A DNA stretch of 48,707 nucleotides from Cantharellus purpuraceus (GCA_025174535.1 JALBUN010000042.1:1-48707); one strand, 5' to 3'. Positions 32,103 through 43,660 are shown, counted from the stretch's first letter. The notes: generated by a model not told the origin, from the letters alone. Numbers and translations are program-made.

Positions 32103-33468
32103 CGGTGCAGCGACCCACAGGCAGACTATGAGCTAGGTCAGACGAATGGATAGGATATCCGCAAAGATTAAGGGGAAGGAAATGCGAGGGGTGTCATGGG
32201 AGACGCCTTAGAGCCGGCGTTGAGAAGGCAAGGGCGGAGGGTGAGGAGATGCATGAGGGTGCTAGTGGTGGAGCCTGGGTGGGCCTGGGCTTGCGTCTGC
32301 GGGGTATGCCCGGGAAAAACGATCTGATCGAGGCGCCAGAGACCCCAATCCCTTGTTTAGAACAGAGAACATTCGACCTGGAAGGGCCTAAAGTGCCGAC
32401 TTCATATAATCGATGATTGTTGGTGTCGAACATTGGCTGTAAGTGGCTAGACTGCACGTGAACTCAATATCGAACTATCCGTGTCTCGGATGAATCATAT
32501 ACCGAAACAATAGAACTCTTTGAAACAAATTTTCACAAAAGATTGACAGGATCTCCTGCTTATGGAAAAAGGCTAAAATTGGGTTTCAAACGTGCGATAC
32601 ACATCGACTACAGATCTTGGGCGATAAAAAAGAACCCGTGGGAGCCACAGCGTGTGTCACTTGCGCCCTGAGGGTCGGTTGCGAAGCGCGCTATGGGACA
32701 GAGCTATCAGCTCGACATATCAATAATATCACGTACAACAAATATATTCCCCCACGCGTCTTTACGCCATTAACCGGGATTCTGATGCCCCATGACATTA
32801 TCCCTTCGAAAAAGGCAATATTCTTGCTCATGGACAGCAACCTCGGGCATTCTCCAAGCACCATCCCAGATACAGAACTATTAGGTGAGTACAAGGGCAG
32901 ACCCCCAGGAGAATTCAGCTTGCGAAGAACGTCGGCAAAGCAACGTTCGTGTGGATGTGGATAGTCACGTCTGAGATCCAGGCTCAGGGTAGTCACAGGG
33001 CTGATGGATACATGCACAATGTACACACCATATCTGTCACACTCATTTATGCACTTATATCGATGTCGTGGACCCCATCGGTGGTATCCGAGGCATGACC
33101 ACTGGAAAGTGGGAGTCAACTGGCGTGCCACAGGGCGAAATCAATTGTTCCCAGTAGATCCAGTTGCAGTTCTCACGCAGATGGATTTGTCCTTGAGCAT
33201 TTGTGGTGCTGCCGAGAGTGAATTATTTCGTCCCAATCGTGCCCTCGAGCCTCGAGATATCGTCGCTATCCGAATCGGGAACTGATGAGTATTGAAACTC
33301 CGTGGCGCTTAGTGGCGTCCGCGGTGTTTAGCTATGTAGGTGGAATAGCCATTAGCTTGGGGCATTTATATGGATGGCTGTGTCAGCAGGTTCCACGCAG
33401 TATTTATACCCCCTCTGTCCCTTGTTTCCACCCCCCAACTTCTACCTTTCCCGCTCCACTGGTATGCC
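32103..33468. other. Unassigned frames on both strands
   Basis: A plus-strand frame (32617-32964; YIPPRVFTPLTGILMPHD, KKAIFLLMDSNLGHSPST) looks protein-like and ends near a GTGAGT donor (32886). A minus-strand frame (32691-33131) is equally long. I cannot decide which, if either, is coding, and recognise no family. Confidence 0.3.
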
Positions 33469-33824
33469 ATGGCTTCCCAGTTTTGCGTTGTAGGCGTTAT
33501 TGTCGTATCTCACCACAAATATATTGTCACCTCTTCCTATCCACATATTTTATTGGTAGCGGCGTTGTCTTCTGCGATGTTCCCCTTCCTCATCGTCACC
33601 TTCATATCTGTATCTGCGGATGTGACCATGTCTCACGCTGCGTTCAAGCCACTCCCATGGAGTGGACGTACACTTACTACCAGTGTACCGAGTATGTGCT
33701 CTCTCTCTTTCCTTTGTTGTTTGTATTTTTAATGCCGCGCTTTCCTCCTGCAGTTGATGAACGGCACCCGGTACAGAGCGTACTCTTGAACTTGAACAAC
33801 ATCACCCACCTCGACCGACAATGA
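33469..33824 (+). CDS. Small two-exon membrane protein candidate (97 aa)
   Basis: ATG at 33469, exon 1 to 33691, intron 33692-33753 (GTATGT..CTGCAG, 62 bp, pyrimidine-rich 3' part), exon 2 33754-33824 ending TGA. The splice is phase 1 and joins SVP to DERHPVQSVLLNLNN. The first half is hydrophobic (ASQFCVVGVIVV; SYPHILLVAALSSAMFPFLIVTFIS), suggesting one or two membrane segments. A TATA-like TATTTATACC lies about 65 bp upstream. No known family recognised. Exon 2 overlaps the 3' end of the minus-strand remnant at 33830-34600. Confidence 0.4.
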
Positions 33825-33829
33825 CCAGC

Positions 33830-34600
33830 GAGCATCTCCTTTAAGGTCTTGTAGCTGCATGAGGCATTCTCCAAAATGGCCGTACCCTCGGCCGATTCGA
33901 ATGCACCAACCGCCCCCACTGCACCGGGGCCCGCATTCATGAAGGAGCCATTGTCGATTCTGATACCGAGGCCCTCGTCCAAGACCTCCTGGCTATCAAA
34001 AATCGCGCCCGTGCCGTAAATGTAGAACATGTGGTTGTTTATGGTATCCCCCGAGAACAAAACTGACATTTCGTTGGGATTCCACATTGACTGCTGCACG
34101 GGAGGGGGGTTTTCACCGGGTTGGGTTTTCACCGGGTTGGGTTCATGTCAGATGGCCAGATCGTAAATGGACCCAAAGGACGTTCAGGTGAGTTTCTTGT
34201 CTCCCACGTTTTTGACACGGAAATAATCTTGTCGCGCCTCTCTATTAGTGCCTTGATCTCAGCCTCGTAAGCGTAAGACCATGGTCCCAGCATGAATGAC
34301 TGCATGGCCTGAGGATCGAACATGACAGGCTCGAAAATGCGGCCCCATATAGGGGAATAGTCGGGAGGCTTGTTGTCACGGGTGTAGAATGGATGATTTG
34401 CTGCCGTAGCCCAACGTCATGTCCCAATCTGTCGCGTCTCCACGCACTGCAAGTGGCAATGGTCTCAATAGCCTTGATGCTCCAGCCAGTTGTGGGTTTA
34501 TCGCGTCCTTGCATGTCTATTGCGGCGATTCCGCTCCACGCTATATTCACAACAATCAACGCCTTGCTGAGACGGTTGTTCATCTGTTCCAACCTCTGAA
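33830..34600 (-). pseudogene. Unidentified minus-strand gene, interrupted
   Basis: Three minus-strand stretches read like one protein: LIVVNIAWSGIAAIDMQGRD (34.55 kb), PPDYSPIWGRIFEPVMFDPQ with LGPWSYAYEAEIKALIERRD (34.38-34.23 kb), and MWNPNEMSVLFSGDTI with GTGAIFDSQEVLDEGLGIRI (34.09-33.9 kb). They lie in different frames and are separated by stops. A 16-bp perfect tandem duplication sits between them at 34110-34141. Composition is clearly coding but I do not recognise the family. The gene may extend right toward the small inverted repeat. Confidence 0.4.
34110..34141. repeat. 16-bp perfect tandem duplication
   Basis: TTTTCACCGGGTTGGG occurs twice in direct succession. Sixteen bases are not a multiple of three, so the event shifts any frame that crosses it. 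Confidence 0.9.
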
Positions 34601-35072
34601 CTATGCATCCTTGCTATCTGTCGCCTTCTGACCAGTGGATGTCATCTGGCTCGTCACACCTCCGTGTTCCGTGACCATCACCCCGCGGCTGGTCATTCCA
34701 CAGCTCCGTTATGTGCATATTGCGGAGCAGAGTGATATAGCAGCCTCCAACATACGACAGGCAACTGCGCATACATCCGCCTCTTATTTGAATGCCTCCC
34801 TACGCAGTACCTTGACACTCTACATCCATTCAAGTTCGCCTCTGTCAGGCCTGGAGGGCTGCCCCCCCGATAGGTTGGAATGCATAGCACTTGCTCTCGT
34901 TGGTGAAAACTGGGCCAGTCCACCCACAGACTTGCCTCCATTGTTGTGCACGTCAAAGACCATACATTCCAAGATATGTGTGCAAAATAACCCTTCTCTA
35001 TACTCCAACATTTTGAATCAAAGTTTGATGCTTGGCCGGCGGTGCGCAGACTCGGGGCAGGTTGCAGGGCTG
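34601..35072. other. Degenerate coding-like sequence left of the small inverted repeat
   Basis: A minus-strand frame (34693-35124) crosses the left border of the small inverted repeat without interruption, suggesting that the left side is the native context. No recognisable domain. Confidence 0.3.
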
Positions 35073-35600
35073 AACGCTGCCGCTCCTCTGCAGTCTCAGT
35101 TGCCATACGCTCTGAAATTAGCAATGAGTTTCATTAACTAAGGATGAGAATTCGAAAGCACCTTTATCCGTGAACCAAAACAGCCATCCCACCCATTGGC
35201 CTCATTGTCAACTTTCCAACCGTCGTTCTGCTCGGTCCCACGGTGAAATGGACCCCCTGGGTTGATATGTTCGGGTGCGAGCTTGTTCACGCCGGCGTAA
35301 CGGACAAGTTGCCTATAAAGGTCGAGATGACAACCGACGACGATGACGAACCATACCATATCAAGATAACCGAGCGTCATCTTTTCCTTGACGTCTCTCT
35401 AGATGCGCCTGCCATCCATCCTACTTTGAGGACGGCGCCCATCGAGTCTTCCGAGGCAAGGAGACAACTTGGGCTGAGGTGAGTGGCCCCATCCCTGATA
35501 TCTCTTATAGATACTCAGCCAACAGTTGGTGCGCCAGTTTGCAGGTTGCAGGGCTGCTAGAGAGAAGGCGAATGATGAAGCGGTTCATGACCTTGAAACG
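35073..35600 (+). repeat. Small inverted repeat, left arm (528 bp)
   Basis: Position x pairs with 71247-x. I saw one mismatch (AGAGAGAAGG against AGAGCGAAGG) in the stretch checked near the loop, and the frames in the two arms translate identically. Abutting the outer end is GCAGGTTGCAGGGCTG (35057-35072), which occurs again inside this arm at 35541-35556. Confidence 0.95.
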
Positions 35601-35646
35601 AACTGTTGTGGCTGCCGTGAATTGAGGAAATGGGATGAATTTGAAC
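35601..35646. other. 46-bp loop between the small inverted-repeat arms
   Basis: Unique sequence between the two arms. A transcript across it would fold into a ~528-bp hairpin. Confidence 0.9.
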
Positions 35647-36174
35647 CGTTTCAAGGTCATGAACCGCTTCATCATTCGCCTTCGCTCTAGCAGCCCTGCA
35701 ACCTGCAAACTGGCGCACCAACTGTTGGCTGAGTATCTATAAGAGATATCAGGGATGGGGCCACTCACCTCAGCCCAAGTTGTCTCCTTGCCTCGGAAGA
35801 CTCGATGGGCGCCGTCCTCAAAGTAGGATGGATGGCAGGCGCATCTAGAGAGACGTCAAGGAAAAGATGACGCTCGGTTATCTTGATATGGTATGGTTCG
35901 TCATCGTCGTCGGTTGTCATCTCGACCTTTATAGGCAACTTGTCCGTTACGCCGGCGTGAACAAGCTCGCACCCGAACATATCAACCCAGGGGGTCCATT
36001 TCACCGTGGGACCGAGCAGAACGACGGTTGGAAAGTTGACAATGAGGCCAATGGGTGGGATGGCTGTTTTGGTTCACGGATAAAGGTGCTTTCGAATTCT
36101 CATCCTTAGTTAATGAAACTCATTGCTAATTTCAGAGCGTATGGCAACTGAGACTGCAGAGGAGCGGCAGCGTT
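35647..36174 (-). repeat. Small inverted repeat, right arm (528 bp)
   Basis: Reverse complement of 35073-35600. It carries an 80-codon frame (35867-36109 plus; GGPFHRGTEQNDGWKVDNEA) whose mirror is on the minus strand of the left arm. The family is not recognised. To the right of 36174 the sequence differs from that left of 35073. Confidence 0.95.
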
Positions 36175-37700
36175 TGCTGAACAGCTTTCTCACCTCTATA
36201 TAGGGTCGTTCAAGGTAATTGGCTTGCTTTCTATCGCACACCTTTTGTCTAAAACTCTCCTAGTACACCTCGACACACGCTCCAATCACTTCCTTCTTTG
36301 ACAATGTGCGGTTGGAGTGATAGAAGGTGACATCGGATTGATTCAGATGCCGGGTCGGAATGGCGTCCCATGTTGAGCTGTGTCCGGGTAGTGTAGTGGG
36401 ATTATCTCTGGTTTTACGTCGAATACGTCGACTGCTTGTTTGTTGCATGATCGCGACTCTACATTCAACACCATATCATTGGTGGTTTCGTCTTTTCCTT
36501 GGTATCTTTAAGGGCAACACATTGTACTACATACACACACAAATATATATATAGCCATACTCCATCCTTCCTGATCTTCACACTGAACATAATCTATCCA
36601 TGTTGTCATCAACCGCATCATTCGCACTAGTGCATCATGCTGTCTTTCACCTTGCATGCCTTTTTGGCAAGCTAGGTCGCTTCACTGCAGAGAAAGGAGT
36701 TTATAACAGAAGCATAGATAACATGGGTGTACATCTGGTCGATGGCAACCTTCCGATCCTTTCCTAGAACCCAAACTCAACAGCATTCCTGGTGATGCAT
36801 TCGTGTTTTAATATTCGTTATGCAGAGAAATGTCATGGAGGCTTCGCAAGTGATATATGATGAAAGCGAGAAACGTGATGACGGAACATGTGAAAGCATG
36901 AAGATAAACAGGCCGACTTCTGAAAGCTCTGGACGGAAGACCAAGAGGTCAAACCCAGAGGAGAAATAGGGGCAGAAAAGGCATGGGGTCAAGTGATGTC
37001 AGCAACGTTTAGCAAGGGTGAGAAGAACATGTCGCATGCCCTAATCATGCAGCACAATTAACTAAAAACATTCTCCACAGGCCAGAAGCAGCCTGAAACT
37101 GGGGCTGTCAGTTATGTCTTAATTCCGGCACCTTGGAATGGAATTGACCCACCATGTATATCCTTTGTGTAGATATAGTTACCATGGGCTAGCTGTTGCT
37201 GGAAGACCTTCCCACAATAGCAACTCGATGAGGCAAAACCGCTTTGACCTTCTAGACCAGCAACGTGCCATGCATTATGGGTCAAGTGACCCTGAAGAAG
37301 TTGAAGTCATTATAAACTGGAACAACGCACAGTGCGCCAGCGATAGAGCCTGAAGCGTTGATTCAGGAAGGAGGAGAAAAATTGTAAGACAAGGGCCCTC
37401 ACTAAATGGGATGGCAGGTCCATCTTGATGCGACATAGTGTTCCTATTCATAGGTCACTGTTCACCCATGACTCGACGTCAGTAAAGGAACCATACACAA
37501 ATGACCAACGCCACCAAAGCAGCTCTTGCATGGTTGTAGTGTATCACTCGAGCATTTGCGCGCATACTCACGAAAGAACCATCGCTATCGTTACGAGCTA
37601 ACAGCCTGGTTCCGACATCAGAAGGGGGTCAAAGTCACTTTCCCTATTTCGGGGGGGCACCCAGGCTTTGTATTCGTCATGGTGTGGCACCTCGTGGCAC
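36175..37700. other. Intergenic; no gene recognised
   Basis: Only short frames. A small CA/TA microsatellite lies at ~36532-36555. The last part is the upstream region of the zinc-finger gene. Confidence 0.4.
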
Positions 37701-37714
37701 CTAAAGCCAAGGGG

Positions 37715-37724
37715 TTATATAAGG
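37715..37724 (+). promoter_or_regulatory. TATA box of the 37.8-kb zinc-finger gene
   Basis: TTATATAAGG lies 88 bp before the ATG at 37812, followed by a pyrimidine-rich leader, a normal fungal core-promoter layout. Confidence 0.6.
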
Positions 37725-37811
37725 AGAGGGAATTTGGCTGACTTTCACCAAGTGATTTCTCCCCTTCACCTCTTCTTGTCTGAGCTATTCCCAACGCTTA
37801 GTGGTTTTATC

Positions 37812-39719
37812 ATGTCTCGATTCACTGCTAACTTTGAAGAGTTTGACGCGCCCTGGAGCACGTTTGACGTGTCTGGCAGCTCTACGAACTTGGATTATCC
37901 AACGTGGCCCTGGTATGCCAACCCTCCCGACGCGGCCCCTCCAACTTCCATGGCCGGTCTAGATGGCAGTTCCGTCAGCTTTGATGACAGCCCCTTCTCC
38001 CAATCGCACGAGAGCTCTGTGGACTTTGATTATCCAACGTGGCCCTCGTATTCCAACCCTCCCCACGCGGCCCCTCTAACTTCCATGGTCGGTCTAGATG
38101 ACAGTTGCGTCAGCTTCGATGACAACCCCTTCTCTCAATCGCACGGCAGCTCTATGGACTTTGATTATCCAACGTGGCCCTCGTATGCCAACCCTCCTGA
38201 TGCAGCCACTTCAACTTCCATGGCCGGTCTAGATGGCAGTTGCGTCAGCTTCAATGAGTATGACTACCCCTACTCCCAATCACACCAACTCGAACCATTT
38301 GACTTCTTAAGTGAGTCAAAACCCTAGTACCGTGTCTAATATGAACAGCCTCCTCATCTTCAGTACACAGCTTTCCCACAGCCATCTGACGTATCGCAAG
38401 AGGCATTATATTCTACATGCTCAAATCCTGAGTGTCAACAATGTCTGGAAACAATATGGGCAAGCGCAGGAGTGCCATTCGAAGCCACGGCTGGTGAAGG
38501 GTCTGAAAGCTTAAACCAACCACAAGACCCAAGCCAGCTCATGGCTACGCCCTTCCTCCCGCAAGTTCCGCTGGCTACTCCCTCAATTTCCCTGTCGACG
38601 ATTCCTACTTCCGATACAGGGTTGGGGAGTAATGCGATACCTATGGAGCCCTACTGGGAGGGAGGGCCTGCACATCCGCAATGCGCCGAGGAGAATCGGT
38701 ACTAGTAGCAACCCCTCGTGTGTTTACACACTCGGCTATGCTGACGTTGTGAATTGCCAGTAATATGTCTCTATCCGAGGATTACTCGGGTCACCTCTCT
38801 GCGCTACCGATGCATCCCAGTCTGTCTGTCACGGGAAGTGCAATGCCTCATGATCATCATGATCATGAGATACCGCTTCTTTCGAGCGACCATGATGCAC
38901 TCGGGTATTTAGCGGGGCAGATGGCTGTTGTAAACCAAGGATATGAGACATCAGGCATCTTCGTTGGGGTTCTGAACCAGTGAGTGCATTGTATAGTCAT
39001 GGACGCAAATTTGACGGATCGGGTTTGACAGACCATACGGAGCTGACCCCAGCAGCTTAAACAATCTGAGTCACGACAGTGACACAACGTGGCAATCCAT
39101 ATCTGTGCCACATGCCGGTACAGTTGCTTTAGAGCAGCTGGAGGGATCATCCGCGGGGGTCCCCAAATCCCGCCCCACGGCTGCGGCATGGACTACAACC
39201 CCGTCGCACTCCATCCTTCCGCCTTCAATCCCAGCGCCTCCTACTCCGCATTTCAGTACACCGTCAGATATTATCCTCACCACAGGCCGCAAATGCAGCT
39301 ATGTAGATCCTGACGGCAAGGCATGCCGGCGGAGTCTGGAATCGGTGAGCAGCAGGAATGCGGCAAGACACTGGTTCACCTGCCACGCAATGAAGGAGCT
39401 CCTCCGTATTCGAGCAAAGACATTGCCCATGTCACAGGCAACGATCATCAATTCCACGGCAAGGAAATTGGCTGCGGAAAGATATCTGGGGATTTGTCCA
39501 CGGGAGACATGCATAGACAAAGGAAGACCCAGAGCCGAATTCGTGCGCGAAGACAGCCTGATTCGCCACATGGAAAACCCGAGGAGACACAAGGGTATTG
39601 CCATGTCAAGGCGCGAAGCGAGCAGATGGGCTCACGCGAACATGGAGGTTATGAGTATCTCGGACGAGTTCGGCAGCGCATACGAAGAGGCTGTTTCGAG
39701 GATATGGCACGGATACTGA
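37812..39719 (+). CDS. Zinc-finger protein with three 45-residue N-terminal repeats (four exons, 577 aa)
   Basis: Exons 37812-38310, 38371-38698, 38761-38979 and 39032-39719. Introns of 60, 62 and 52 bp have GT..AG ends and consistent phases, and together the exons give 578 codons with one terminal TGA. N-terminus: three copies of a 45-residue acidic repeat (DYPTWPxYANPPDAA...SFDDxPFSQSH), an activation-domain-like composition. Middle: low complexity, Ser/Pro-rich, with SNPECQQCLETIW. C-terminus: a finger RKCSYVDPDGKACRRSLES...RHWFTCH and a second Cys/His cluster CPRETC...DSLIRHMENPRRH, then a basic/acidic tail. It matches the finger region of the 27.1-kb gene. Likely a nuclear DNA-binding protein. 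Member of an uncharacterised fungal family; target unknown. Confidence 0.8.
37893..38294 (+). repeat. Three 135-bp tandem repeats inside the zinc-finger gene
   Basis: Units start at 37893, 38028 and 38163 (GATTATCCAACGTGGCCC). Period 135 bp = 45 codons, so the frame is kept. Units differ by a few substitutions, and the last ends with a short divergent tail. Confidence 0.9.
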
Positions 39720-40533
39720 GAGGAATCGATATTTGACAATGGAGCTCATGGCCATTCTTGAGGGGGTTTATATGGTCTGGCAGAACAAGGGGAGCGCAGG
39801 ACAAAGGGATGTGAGTCACGTGATGAAGTGATGGCCGGACATGGCATGTCGCCGTGAATAAATATTGTCGCGTTTGAAGTTTTTTTCTAGAGAGGCTTTT
39901 CTTGGAATTGAACCGGCATCTCCTGGTATGATTGTTGATTGAGAAACCACGTCTGAAATAAACAACATAAGGAATCAGATAAACGGCAAGATGGGATAAA
40001 GAACGGTGTGCACGCCGCCATCCGCTCCGGCCGCAGAAGCATCAGAGGCTTCCCCCCTCTTTCCCTTCGTATCCACATACCCAGGAACCAACCCCACTCC
40101 GAAGACTCTGCACCGTCTGTCCCGCCCGCAAACCCTCCGGCGCAAGAACATAACTCCACGGCTGCCGCCTCACGCTCACGTCGCGGCTCCTCAGCGCCGG
40201 GACGCTTGCGGTCCCCATGGCCAGAGACGCCTATCCTGCCGTGTTTGCAGCAACACCCCACTGAAATCACATGAGAAGTAGTATGGGTGCTTCGGGGGTG
40301 TTTTTCTTTTTCACTTGTCGCTCGTTTCACTTAACCCGAGTCAAGCTATGCGCTACTAGATATACCCTCTGATGGTCATCGGCGACAGAAACCCCCTCCG
40401 GTCGCAACACACACCAGCCCAGCCATTTTTTCTGCTCCAAAGGCGACGATGCGAATAAGGACGATGGCGCGTGCGATGGCGGAGACGATTCGACACGGTG
40501 TTCCCCATACACTGGCACCGGTGAAGATCAGAG
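39720..40533. other. No firm gene; GC-rich frames on both strands
   Basis: 40006-40281 (plus) and 39887-40330 (minus) are open in several frames because of GC-rich, Pro/Arg-rich composition. No motif supports either. This may include the 3' end of the zinc-finger gene and upstream exons of the next candidate. Confidence 0.35.
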
Positions 40534-41049
40534 ATGGAGCAGTGAGTTTCACGTCTCCGGAGATGAACCACGATAGAGCATACTAACAATCCATGTAACA
40601 TGGATGTTCCAGATACGAACACTCTCTGCGGTCCTTTTCCGGGCGGCGAAAACATGAAGATGGCACGCATTCTGTTCTCGTGGAGTGGAGACACGGATAC
40701 GTGACTGGGAGGAATTTTGGGACGCAAGTCGTGAGTCTTTTCATTCTATAGCGGTCTGAGATAATCAGCCTCAGTGCCTGAACAATTATCATAGGAGTAC
40801 GTGCTGCAGGCTATTTGGTCGGGAGGTATGTCTGCAGGACTAGAGGTGTTGTGTACAAGCCGTAAGTCTCACAACTGTGAAACGACATGCCCACTGAGGC
40901 ATTTACATTCTCTGTCAGTTCAAGTACCAATGATTCATAGGGGACTCGACGAGATTGGTGTGCTGGCGAGAGCCCACTCCCATCTCTTCCAGTTTCCCCC
41001 AGCCTCCAACACGCCTTTCCGTTTGGTGTGTAGACGTGACCAGGAATGA
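40534..41049 (+). CDS. Four-exon candidate gene (95 aa as modelled)
   Basis: Exons 40534-40541, 40613-40730, 40795-40825 and 40919-41049 add up to 288 nt with one terminal stop. Introns are 71, 64 and 93 bp, all GT..AG. The first contains a perfect branch-site TACTAAC (~40591), which is strong support for real splicing. The peptide includes EWRHGYVTGRNFGTQVEYVL, IHRGLDEIGVLARAHSHLFQ and a basic C-terminus. A stop lies just upstream of the first ATG in that frame, but an 8-nt first exon is unusual, so further 5' exons are possible. No family recognised. Confidence 0.4.
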
Positions 41050-41089
41050 GGTCAGACGCAACTTGCGAGTCTTCCGGTTTTAGACATGA

Positions 41090-41520
41090 TCTTCAGCTGA
41101 GGATACTATCCACCTTTGTAGCCTGAACATCAACGATGTGAATACGTTTTCGTACGTGTGAAGGATTGAGATGTTGGATGCAAGTTGTGAGTCTTATAAG
41201 TCTGGACAGAACATGCGATCGGGTTGGTGACTGTCTGCGTATCTTGGGGATCCGCAACAAGAATCTGCTGTGCCGGTGATCATCTTGCTCACAAGGACGA
41301 TCCCACTGATCGGCCACCCGTGATAACGGACATGTTAGCCCATTGTGGGGTGGATGCAGATTGGCGGTGTGCCGAGACATTTGAGGCCGCCAATGGCGGG
41401 TGTCGACAAGATTCTGCCAGTGCCTTGGCCCATGATCGTTGTGTACCCGCCACGCTCGAACACACTGCACAAGCTGATAAACAACAAGGACGATGATGCC
41501 AGGGTTTGCGTTCAAGATTT
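41090..41520 (-). pseudogene. DUF6533-like membrane-protein fragment (copy C)
   Basis: The minus strand reads ANPGIIVLVVYQLVQCVRAW, a membrane helix followed by the R-x-W seen in DUF6533 proteins. The segment aligns at DNA level with 47370-47595 inside copy B (shared blocks such as GCCGAGACATTT, GGCCGCCAATGGCG, GTCGACAAGATTCTG, GCACAAGCTGAT). It is a middle fragment only; flanking helices are not recognised. It lies directly downstream of copy A. Confidence 0.45.
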
Positions 41521-41963
41521 AGTGTGCACAGCTGTTATTGCAAGTAGAAAGCATAAAAGACTCATAGTGGTTCTGGTTGCCTTGATTATGCCTCAGGCCA
41601 TTGCTTCTTCCTCTTTTGAGGGGCGTGTGTCCATGCCTTTGTATTTGAGCATTGTGTGAAAGCTCCTGAGCAGGAGGGGAGGTTACTTCCATCGAACCGA
41701 CTACATTCTTCGAGTGCTGTCCTACATAACTCTAGGACGTTATGAAATATAGGATACAAATGCAGTTACGCAGTGAAACCGTTCAAATGACAACGTCTAG
41801 GATCTTCGTGCAGAGGTTGATGTGAATAAATACACGTTCTGCAGAGCTACACACGCTTTCCTCCACGTCCCACAGGGTTTGTGATAAAAATCATGCTATC
41901 TAGAAATTCGGTCATATCAATACTTCAGCTGATCAACATATTGACTAACTGGTGGGCCCGACA

Positions 41964-43660
41964 CTACGCGTCCAGCGGGATTTCAACATCTTGTGGCCGG
42001 GACTGAACTTCTACGAGCGCGATGTCGTTCTCCGTCGTCCCTGCAGGCACGTCCTCATCCGTAGGCATTGCCTCTTCCGGTGATGATTCACTCTCAATAC
42101 GCTCATCAGCGTCCGAATCCCCAAACTCTCCCATCACAGCGTCGTGCAGGCTTTGGGTGACTGCATGGAAGCTTCCGGGAGATATCGAAGGTAAGCCACA
42201 GGAGGTGTTGGTATTAGGGTGAGCATGGCTCCTTTGGAGGTCGAGGTGGAAACGGCAGATGATGATTGTGGACAAGCTGCATATAATTAGTCAATGACTG
42301 CAATGTCCGATTCGGACACACCTAATCTGACAAAATGTAAGGACATTTCGAAGGGTACGCTAAAGTTCGAGTTGGAGCGGCAAGCCAGTATATATCAATG
42401 TGTAACTCACTCGCAAGGCCTAGCATGTTTAATTAGTCAAGGAATAGGAATCAATATATTGACATACCAATGGCAGGATCGAATCTGAGGTTAGCACAAA
42501 CCTGGTAAAATATCAGTTCTGGATTCATTAGCGACGATAGCGGATGACATACCCGAATCTCATGACGCCTGATATTAATGTGTCTGTGAGCACTACCTTG
42601 GAACGGAGGCCATGACTTACTTTGCTGAGCCAGCAAGTGTGTGAGTGTCAGCCTGTTCCATGTTGACCGTTTGTATACTCTCCACGTTCCGAGTGTGCTG
42701 GCCAGTGTCACAGCCACCACTACCGTGTCAAACAAGATGGTCAAGATCCCAGTGACATCAACGACTGCAAGAAGGGAATCAATGACATCATCATGGAGAT
42801 CATTTTCACGTGTCGTACATCTGATATGTCATTGAGTACGGTGCACTTGAGACGATGTTGTACGCACATGTCTAGTGTGTGGGTTTGCTCACTGGTGTTG
42901 TCACACCTATCTATAATTGCTCCAGCCTGTGATGGCTGACGTCACACACGTCCACAGCAGTGCAGATATGCATACATACCAGGTGCAGTATAATGGCGAA
43001 AGCATCGAGAAGACCAAGGATGACTAACACCAGTCTCTTGTGTTCGGTGATGGCATACCAAGTAGAAGGCCTGCATGATCACTGTCGTCAATGATCTATT
43101 GCTGAGAATAAAAATCATATCACCTTGAACACCAAGGATTGGGAGGATCTGAAAAGTATCCAGGAAGTGAAGTAACCCATTACATCTCCTAATTGGTATG
43201 AATTTCTGCGTTACAAGGAATCCCCTTGAACTTACTACATTTACCAAGTGTCATCTGTGTCTGTCAAGGAGTCATCGAAGAAACACACCTGAAGTGATGT
43301 ATTCAAGAAATTCACGAAATTCATGAGTATCACTACCAAGAGTCCTAGTAGCGTGGGGTAGCGCGCTAGAAAATAGAGGACAGTTCCTAATTTTAACTTT
43401 CTATTCCATATGTAATCAACTTCGTGTCTCATTGTCAGGCAGGTATTGTGGGCAAGAAGGGCTGTCCGAGCGGAAGGCTATTAGCTAAGTTGCACACTAA
43501 GCTTTGTACTCACCAAAGGCAGCCATCAGAGTGTAATAGAAGATCATGCTGGTGCCATACGAGTTCAAATATTAATATTTCAACGCACTAATAACAAGTG
43601 GTCACATACTTATCCGACGCTACTTGAATCGCAGCTTGTGCTTGGGATGCCACGCCGATG
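41964..43660 (-). CDS. DUF6533-family seven-helix membrane protein (copy A)
   Basis: Minus-strand exons spell the family signature in order: QAQAAIQVASD | NMIFYYTLMAAF | HNTCLTMRHEVDYIWNRKLK with KLGTVLYFLARYPTL (the DUF6533 core), then TWYAITEHKRLVLVILGLL, ILTILFDTVVVAVTLASTL, GVMRFGFVLTSDSILPL, and the C-terminal STIIICRFHLDLQR followed by a 70-residue acidic cytoplasmic tail ending TAG at 41964-41966. Several introns have good ends (for example GTATGT near 43613 and GTATGTCATCC near 42555). Exons between ~43250 and 43090 are uncertain and no ATG was found at the 5' end. The family is abundant in basidiomycetes; role unknown. Confidence 0.65.

Noticed and set aside
36532..36555. CA/TA-rich run as a promoter element
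   Set aside because: Looks like a simple microsatellite with no gene starting near it.
37500..38400. CRISPR-like array from the regular 135-bp repeats
   Set aside because: Contiguous coding repeats without spacers in a eukaryotic gene.
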